Shown: piece after piece, positions 57,702 through 64,000 of the stretch
How positions within the stretch are numbered: position 1 is the first letter of the stretch
Layout: each line of letters starts with the position of its first letter
From: Aristolochia californica
Taxonomy: Eukaryota; Streptophyta; Magnoliopsida; Piperales; Aristolochiaceae
Direction of reading: 5' to 3'
DNA: 64,000 nucleotides
NCBI GenBank assembly: GCA_029961685.1
Contig: JARWKL010000011.1
Coordinates: 8,808,723-8,872,722, forward strand
The notes under the pieces: generated by a model
Told to the model about the DNA's origin: nothing
The model's database searches: none
What the model saw: the letters and a program-made list of their open reading frames with translations, nothing else
Program-made: the position numbers and the translations under genes

Positions 57702-58160
57702 TTCTCCCTCAAGCTTGGGGTGAGAAAACATCGTAGATGCCCATCTTGTTGCAGACGGTGGACAAAATTTTATGACTGACTGGTTTGATGAGAATGTCTA
57801 CAACCTTGTTCTATGAATATACATGCTTAAGAGATAAGATGCATGCCATGAATTTTTCTCGTATGAAGTGGCAGTCTATTTCCATATGTTTTGTTCTCTC
57901 ATGGAAGACTGGATTCAATGTGATTTGTATTGCGGCCTGATTATCGCAATATACATTCATAGGAGCATCTTTATAAAATCCTAGTTCAGTAAGGAAAGAT
58001 TTAATCCATAGGAGTTCAATGTGATTTGTACTCTACTTCTACACTAGATCGTGCAACTACATTCTGTATCTTGCTCCTCCATGTAACCAAGTTTTCTCCA
58101 ACCATCGTATAATATCCTGAAGTAGATTTCCTATCATCCGGGGATCTGGCCCAATCTGCA
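57702..58160 (-). pseudogene. Copia G RNase H fragment
   Basis: On the minus strand the frame shows NADWARSPDDRKSTSGYYTMVG, then TWRSKIQNVVARSSVEVEY and later KHMEID-like remnants. A PPT (cttgagggagaa) stands before the LTR. Stops and deletions break it. The rest of the element was lost at the junction with the TRIM at about 58165. Confidence 0.8.
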
Positions 58161-58176
58161 TTTGCATCCGGGGATC

Positions 58177-58318
58177 CCATTGGATTTATCCCATGTTATA
58201 TTTATTTTATCATGTAAATCTTATATTCTCTATTCTAAATTATATAAATACCACATGTACTCAATTGTAAAGGTGTGGTTCAGATCATCCTCTAATATGG
58301 TCAGCTCAACATCTAACA
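58177..58318 (+). repeat. 5' LTR of the TRIM (truncated start)
   Basis: From CCCATTGGATTTATC it matches the 3' LTR to its end, CATCTAACA. Confidence 0.85.
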
Positions 58319-58330
58319 TGGTATTAGAGC
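58319..58330 (+). other. Primer-binding site of the TRIM
   Basis: TGGTATTAGAGC, one base from the usual initiator-Met PBS. Confidence 0.85.
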
Positions 58331-58454
58331 AGATAGATCTTTTGCATCTGCCATCCTCCAATTTTTTTTCTTCCGCTTCCTTTGCTTCTTCACCCGTAAC
58401 TTCACACCCTCCCAAGTTGAACCATCCAGATGATTCACTTTCGATTTCATCTGC

Positions 58455-58797
58455 CTCAGCTGCCACTAGTGTTGTTGGTCTTCTATATCTCTTCCCCAGA
58501 CCTTGCGAGCTCTTTGATTCCATTTGCCCCAGTTGTTACCAGTGTCACTGCTTTTCCACATCTCTTCACTAGACAATGAGATTTTGTCCACCCTAACCGC
58601 TACCAGGGCCGTTGTTCTTCCACATTTCTTCACCGGACGGTGCGTTCTCTTCGATCCTGAACACCCCAGCAGCTACCAGTGCCGCTGCTCTTCTACATCT
58701 TTTCACTAGACAACGTGTTCTCTCCGATTCCGTCCGACCCAACGTCTACTAGTGTTATTGCTTTTCCCGTCATTTTGCTTCCAAGACCCTCGAAACA
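58455..58797 (+). repeat. Minisatellite, about five units of 69-74 bp, in the TRIM
   Basis: Units start near 58455, 58529, 58598, 58668 and 58740. Each carries a ctaccagtg core, then cttc.acatct.ttcac, then agacaa.g and ctc..gat.. Confidence 0.8.
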
Positions 58798-58889
58798 AAT
58801 CTCCTTACATAGTCAGTGCCAAGTTCACAGTTTCAGTTGCTACGAAACAAGATTAGCCTCTCTAACAAGTGACCTATCTTGAGAGGGCA

Positions 58890-59075
58890 TGATAAGAAAT
58901 AAGCATAATCCCTTCAGTTATCGGATAAAATTTCATTGGATTTATCTCATGTTGTATTTATCTTATTATATAAAGTTTATCTTCTCTATTGTAAATTGTA
59001 TTTATACCACTCATACTCAATTGTAAAGGTGTGGTTCAATTCATCCTCTAATGTGGTTCAAGTCAACATCTAACA
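58890..59075 (+). repeat. 3' LTR of the TRIM
   Basis: It starts TGATAAGAAATAAGC after PPT cttgagagggca and ends CATCTAACA (186 bp). Confidence 0.85.
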
Positions 59076-59323
59076 ATTAGTTCATGCATAACTTTTGCCA
59101 CTTACATGTGTTTAACAACCTAAGTCTCCCAAGGCCAGGATCAAGTCTCCCTGATTATAAAAGTGATGCTTATTCCAGTTCGTTAGCCTGACTAATTGAG
59201 GCATTTGTCGATACCACAATGGTCTTTTTTACATCATGCTCACCATGACTAAAGAGAGCTACAAAAGTACATATATAAACACAAACACGGTGAAGCAGGT
59301 GGGAGCCCTCGCATCTTCCTGGT

Positions 59324-60215
<892 letters not shown>

Positions 60216-60271
60216 TTAGTTAATGAAAAAGAGAAGAAGATGCCGTTGCTCCAAACCAGAGCGTGCGATGG

Positions 60272-60278
60272 TTTATAT
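60272..60278 (-). promoter_or_regulatory. TATA box of the right chitinase copy
   Basis: On the minus strand atataaa lies about 95 bases before the ATG, as in the left copy. Confidence 0.55.
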
Positions 60279-60550
60279 GGTAGTGGATGAGAGGTTGACA
60301 AATAACAATGTACTCCGTGGATTTTCATCTAAGCTGTCTAATTTGGTTATTATACATTGATCGATAAGAGCTTACTGCATTGTAGCTCTTGGAACTTTGA
60401 AGCTGCCAAAACAGAGATCGAGTTTTGGAGTTTATTTTTCTGTTAATTGCAACGGATGATGTTTGAAGCAAAACCATGAAAAAATAAAGAACCATTATTC
60501 CTACATCACGTCAATAAAGGAATCGAGTACGTGTATAATATAGACAAACG

Positions 60551-60864
60551 AGCAATCTCGAAGTTCCATGCAATAGATCTGATAGGCCCGCAAGATCTTG
60601 TCCCTCAGGGTCCTTGGGTTTCCAATTTCACTAATCTGCTAATAAATTTTCAGCTCTGGTTAATAGGTTATTTTTAAAGGTTTCTTTTCCTAGTAGATGT
60701 TAGATCTGATTAAAAAGCTTTATAATCACCGGTGACACTTTACTTTGAATTTATACATAAAGATTATAACAGAAATTGGGTATTTTTGCCTCTTGATGAT
60801 CTGGTCATCGGCCTTTGTTTCCGGTAATAGGAACGGGTCATTGGGTTGCTATATAAGGGGGGGT
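60551..60864. other. Spacer upstream of the right chitinase arm
   Basis: No gene seen. A gctatataagg TATA-like word lies near 60849, just before R2 copy 2. Confidence 0.4.
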
Positions 60865-61128
60865 TAGTCAACAAAACCAAAATTTGAAGTTCATCTTCAT
60901 CTCTTGATTAAAATTCATTTTATTCATCTACATAAACTTCATCTTCAAACTTGATGTTAGTGTAGATGACTTCATATGCACCAGAAAACAGTTTCCAGTA
61001 GTAGTATCCCAACACAATAAAAATATTAAAAACAAAAGAATCACTAAAACCTTAACAGTATACTTAATTAAAACATAATCCTTAAACCCCAAATTAGGTA
61101 AAATATGCATTATTAATATATGAATATC
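60865..61128. repeat. Dispersed repeat R2, copy 2
   Basis: Same orientation as 9690-9960. The shared gttagtgtagatgact, gaaaacagtttcca and ccttaaaccccaaattagg blocks are in the same order. Confidence 0.6.
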
Positions 61129-62580
61129 TCAATGGAGAAGACTTTCTTTCCAATTAATTCTAGGCTGTAAGTTTTTCCTTTTTTGTACTTTCACTTCTTT
61201 ATTTCATAGGTTGTTCTAGGATCGTTAATTTTATATAGAAGAGCTTGCTAGAGGTAGAATTTAGCCAATTAATCTCAAGGGATATATATATTTTTTAAAT
61301 TGTGTATTAGAGGATACACATAACTTAAAAAGAGAGTCATAATCTATTTTATGTAAATTCTAGCTAATGAATCTAATTAGGGAAATTTTCCAATAAAGGG
61401 TTATTGGGTGGTGAATATCGCTAGTGGCATATTGATAACAAAATATCCTTGATTTAAATTTATGGTGAATGCATATTTTTACTCTGCACTTGCCTTAATT
61501 TTAATTTGTCACACTTAATTTTAATTTAAAATATCTTAATTCACCCCTTTTTTGAGAAGCCACGCCGGCCAACAATATTATCATTTAAAAAATGCATTGG
61601 TTGCAACACTTTATATACATTGCATATGACCAATGTTTTGTAGATATACATTTTCACGACAAAAAAAAAAAAAATCGTTGCAAAAATAAATTTATCTTTT
61701 GTAGCAAAAATTCATGACAAAATCTTCATATTCATAACAAAAAAGGTTATTGCAGAAAGCTTATTTTAACATAATAAGTAACTATAAACAACTATTTTGG
61801 TTTACTATATTATTCACTTGTATTCTCTTATATTAAATTAAAAAACACATCAACCAACTTGTAGACATATAATAAATGTATACAAAACTCAAATATTTTC
61901 TTATAAAAATGACAACAATTCCCCAAAACAACTACAAAATTAAATTTCATTCATTAACAAAATACACAAGTTTTATTACTCAAAAGAAAAATACTTTTAA
62001 ATCACTCACTATCAAGTACATTACAATTTCTAATGACAAAAAAAATTGTCAACTAATCGAAGATACCCCTACCCCCATCATAACACGTATATTGAAACAC
62101 TATCACCATCATCTTTTGTCTAACTCCACTTAGTCAACCTCCAATTTTTGTTTAGAGGCAGGTTTGTGAGGAGATGGATAAGAGTGTAAACAATATATAA
62201 TATTAAAAAAAAATTATCTTGTATATCATTTTATTTATATACGATATATCTACCTATTTATCAATTAATGAACAAGTAATCAGGTAAATAAATTGATTAA
62301 TAAAAAAATAGCTTGAAATTTTATAAAAATATATAAAGTGTAAAAATAACATTATTATAGAAAAATAAACCTAAGAATAATATCATTATGATGTATAAAA
62401 AATATTTAAAAGAACATTACAAAAAACTTAAAAGATATATTTAAATTTTGTTTAATCTCAAACATAGTTCACTCAAATAAAAATTTATCAAATTATCTTA
62501 TATATAATCGGATAATTGGTTAATTAACTATTGTATGACTCTTGCACATTTATGTTCTATTTAATAAAGAATAAAAAACT
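61129..62580. other. AT-rich intergenic DNA
   Basis: No gene is recognised. Around 61640-61760 repeated gacaaaa / ttgcaaaaat words resemble sub-terminal repeats of DNA transposons (CACTA-like), but ends are not seen. Confidence 0.4.
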
Positions 62581-62589
62581 CATCCGTGA

Positions 62590-62935
62590 TGCCCAGACTC
62601 AGCAATTTGGAGAGATTCATGCAACTCTGCAACGATGAGTGGACTCGGAGTCGCGACTCGCACAACCTGCGCCACTGTTCTGGAAGTGTCGAGAGTGGAA
62701 TCTTCTGGAAGCACCGCGGCCTAAATCCTGATACCTAAGCCCTCAAGACATCTCTCGTCGCCTTATCCCCTCAGCCGCAAACATATACTCCACTGACGAA
62801 GAGTTTGCTTCTGCGACTTCTTATTTGGAAAATAATTTGCAAAATATGGCCTCCGCAAATGCTATCTCAACTGCCTCGATACTGCATTCTCCTCAGCAGG
62901 TGGACACTAGCTCTCTCTGGCTTCCGTGATTTGCT
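62590..62935 (+). other. GC-richer segment, possible 5' exon of an unknown gene
   Basis: Base composition rises sharply against the AT-rich flanks. One plus frame from about 62735 reads ISRRLIPSAANIYSTDEEF and goes on open to a CAGCAG followed by GTGGAC near 62898, which could be a splice donor. A stop lies upstream in that frame and no ATG is obvious. I do not recognise the peptide. It may be an exon, an untranslated first exon, or nothing. Confidence 0.25.
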
Positions 62936-64000
62936 TTGTTGAACTCAAACTTGTCTTTAGCTTTTTAATATTTTAGTAAGGTAGTGTAGTGGGCGAGCTT
63001 CCTATCATTGGATACTGACATTATTTTGCTAGGTGGTCCTCTATAATTCAACAGGAGGAAGAGGTTTCTTTGAGTAGAGATTCTGCGGTTTTTAGCTGTT
63101 TTTTTTGAGCCGTTTGGTTGTACACATTCGTGATATAATAGCTTTGGAAATCTGTTTGCATTTATGTAGAATTTTCATTCTGCTGACTTAAATAGGAGTG
63201 GTCGTTTCAAAAGTTGTTTTTCTTTAAAATTTGAAATTGGACCATTTTCTTTTCTGAGAATGAAATTACAGGCTGTTATTCAGTTGCACATATTCTCTTG
63301 GACATCTGGTTTGCTTGCATATATTTCTCTTTTCTTGTCTTTCGTTTATAAAAGACATTGGATTGACTCCTGGGTTTGAAAATCGTTGCCCTCTTGATGT
63401 CGGTATAAATATCGGCTGGCTGGGGAGGGCCGTCCCTAGTGATTCATTTATCAGGGGAAGAGTCTAAGGTTAGTACCGATCAATAGGTTTGAAAAACTTC
63501 ATATCTTTGATATAGAAATGGAAAGATTAAATTTGATTCGGGTTCAAACCAAAAAGTCAAATAGTTGAAATTGGTAAAAGTATTTGACCCAAATTGTATC
63601 GTAGAGAATCAAACGATCATTTGTACAATTCTTTCAGTATAAAGAAAGAACTAACAAAAAGTATCTTGGTGCTATTTTGAAACGATTAAGAATCACCCAA
63701 GTAATGTCTAGTTTAAACCCGATGATTCAAAGCAAGGATAATAGATACTGGAACAAGTAAATGCCAATTTTTCGTGGCTGAACAAATATGCTCATATCAT
63801 AGAATATTGATTAAAGAGACAACATAAATGGAGCATGAAGTTAATCTTGGGAAAAAAGATCTTTTAGATCTCTTTCTTCACCTTTTTTTTTTTTTTTTTG
63901 GTTCCCAAATATTCTACCATCGTTTTTTGTTCCTACTCTAGACCATGCATGTCCCTTTTGGTTATATTATGTTCCCCTAGTAGTTTATCTTGAGAGACTC
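62936..64000. other. No recognised gene
   Basis: T-rich DNA with a long T run at 63883-63899. If 62590-62935 is an exon this could be its first intron. Confidence 0.4.

Larger units (their letters stand above)
58177..59075 (+). mobile_element. TRIM element (miniature LTR retrotransposon)
   Basis: It has two short LTRs, a PBS, a PPT and 560 bases of internal DNA with no gag or pol. Such elements move only with proteins of others. The 5' LTR lacks about the first 40 bases. The internal part consists largely of a 70-74-bp minisatellite. Confidence 0.85.

Overview
The window looks like a transposon-dense stretch of a flowering-plant nuclear genome, probably a eudicot. This rests on Ty1/copia and Ty3/gypsy LTR retrotransposons primed by initiator-Met tRNA (TGGTATCAGAGC-type PBS), a PLS-class pentatricopeptide (PPR) gene, plant class III (GH18) chitinase copies, and high A+T. 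The species cannot be named from sequence alone. Only one gene looks intact: an intronless PPR gene at 18669-20567 (minus). Almost everything else is mobile DNA in various states of decay.

Layout. 1-2010: non-autonomous repeat R1 (copy 1, minus) carrying a foldback MITE. 2170-9300: three copia remnants joined or nested (C1 plus, C2 minus, C3 plus), with a perfect solo LTR inside C2. 9690-12420: repeat R2, AT-rich DNA and copia C4. 12766-15967: a 3.2-kb non-autonomous LTR element (LARD-like) with two tandem LTRs at its 5' end and a GGCAA target duplication. 15968-23960: mostly single-copy DNA around the PPR gene. 23961-29590: LTR fragments and R1 copy 2. 29590-37590: one arm of an inverted duplication carrying a chitinase gene split by a full-length copia (30499-36989, target duplication CCACA). 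38084-49705: a nest in which copia F (minus) holds pieces of gypsy A, copia E and element D. 49706-55725: a copia LTR (H) split by gypsy B (50427-55632, target duplication CAAGG). 55726-57083: R1 copy 3. 57084-58165: 3' part of copia G. 58177-59075: a TRIM element with an internal minisatellite. 59087-60550: the second, reverse-oriented arm of the chitinase duplication. 60551-64000: R2 copy 2 and AT-rich DNA with no confident gene.

How the parts relate. Two chitinase copies with the same promoter and 3' flank lie in inverted orientation. Both are broken, by independent lesions. The copia insertion is absent from the right copy, so it followed the duplication. Eight LTRs in the window begin TGTTGGAAGAT and seem to form one large copia/LARD superfamily, including one mosaic LTR that bridges its subtypes. 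I found no novel defence-like or operon-like system. The most unusual structures are the tandem-LTR LARD, the foldback MITE, the minisatellite-bearing TRIM, the three R1 copies with a GATC-palindrome-rich LTR, and the double-broken inverted chitinase pair. Coordinates ending in round numbers are approximate, and all identity statements are by-eye comparisons.
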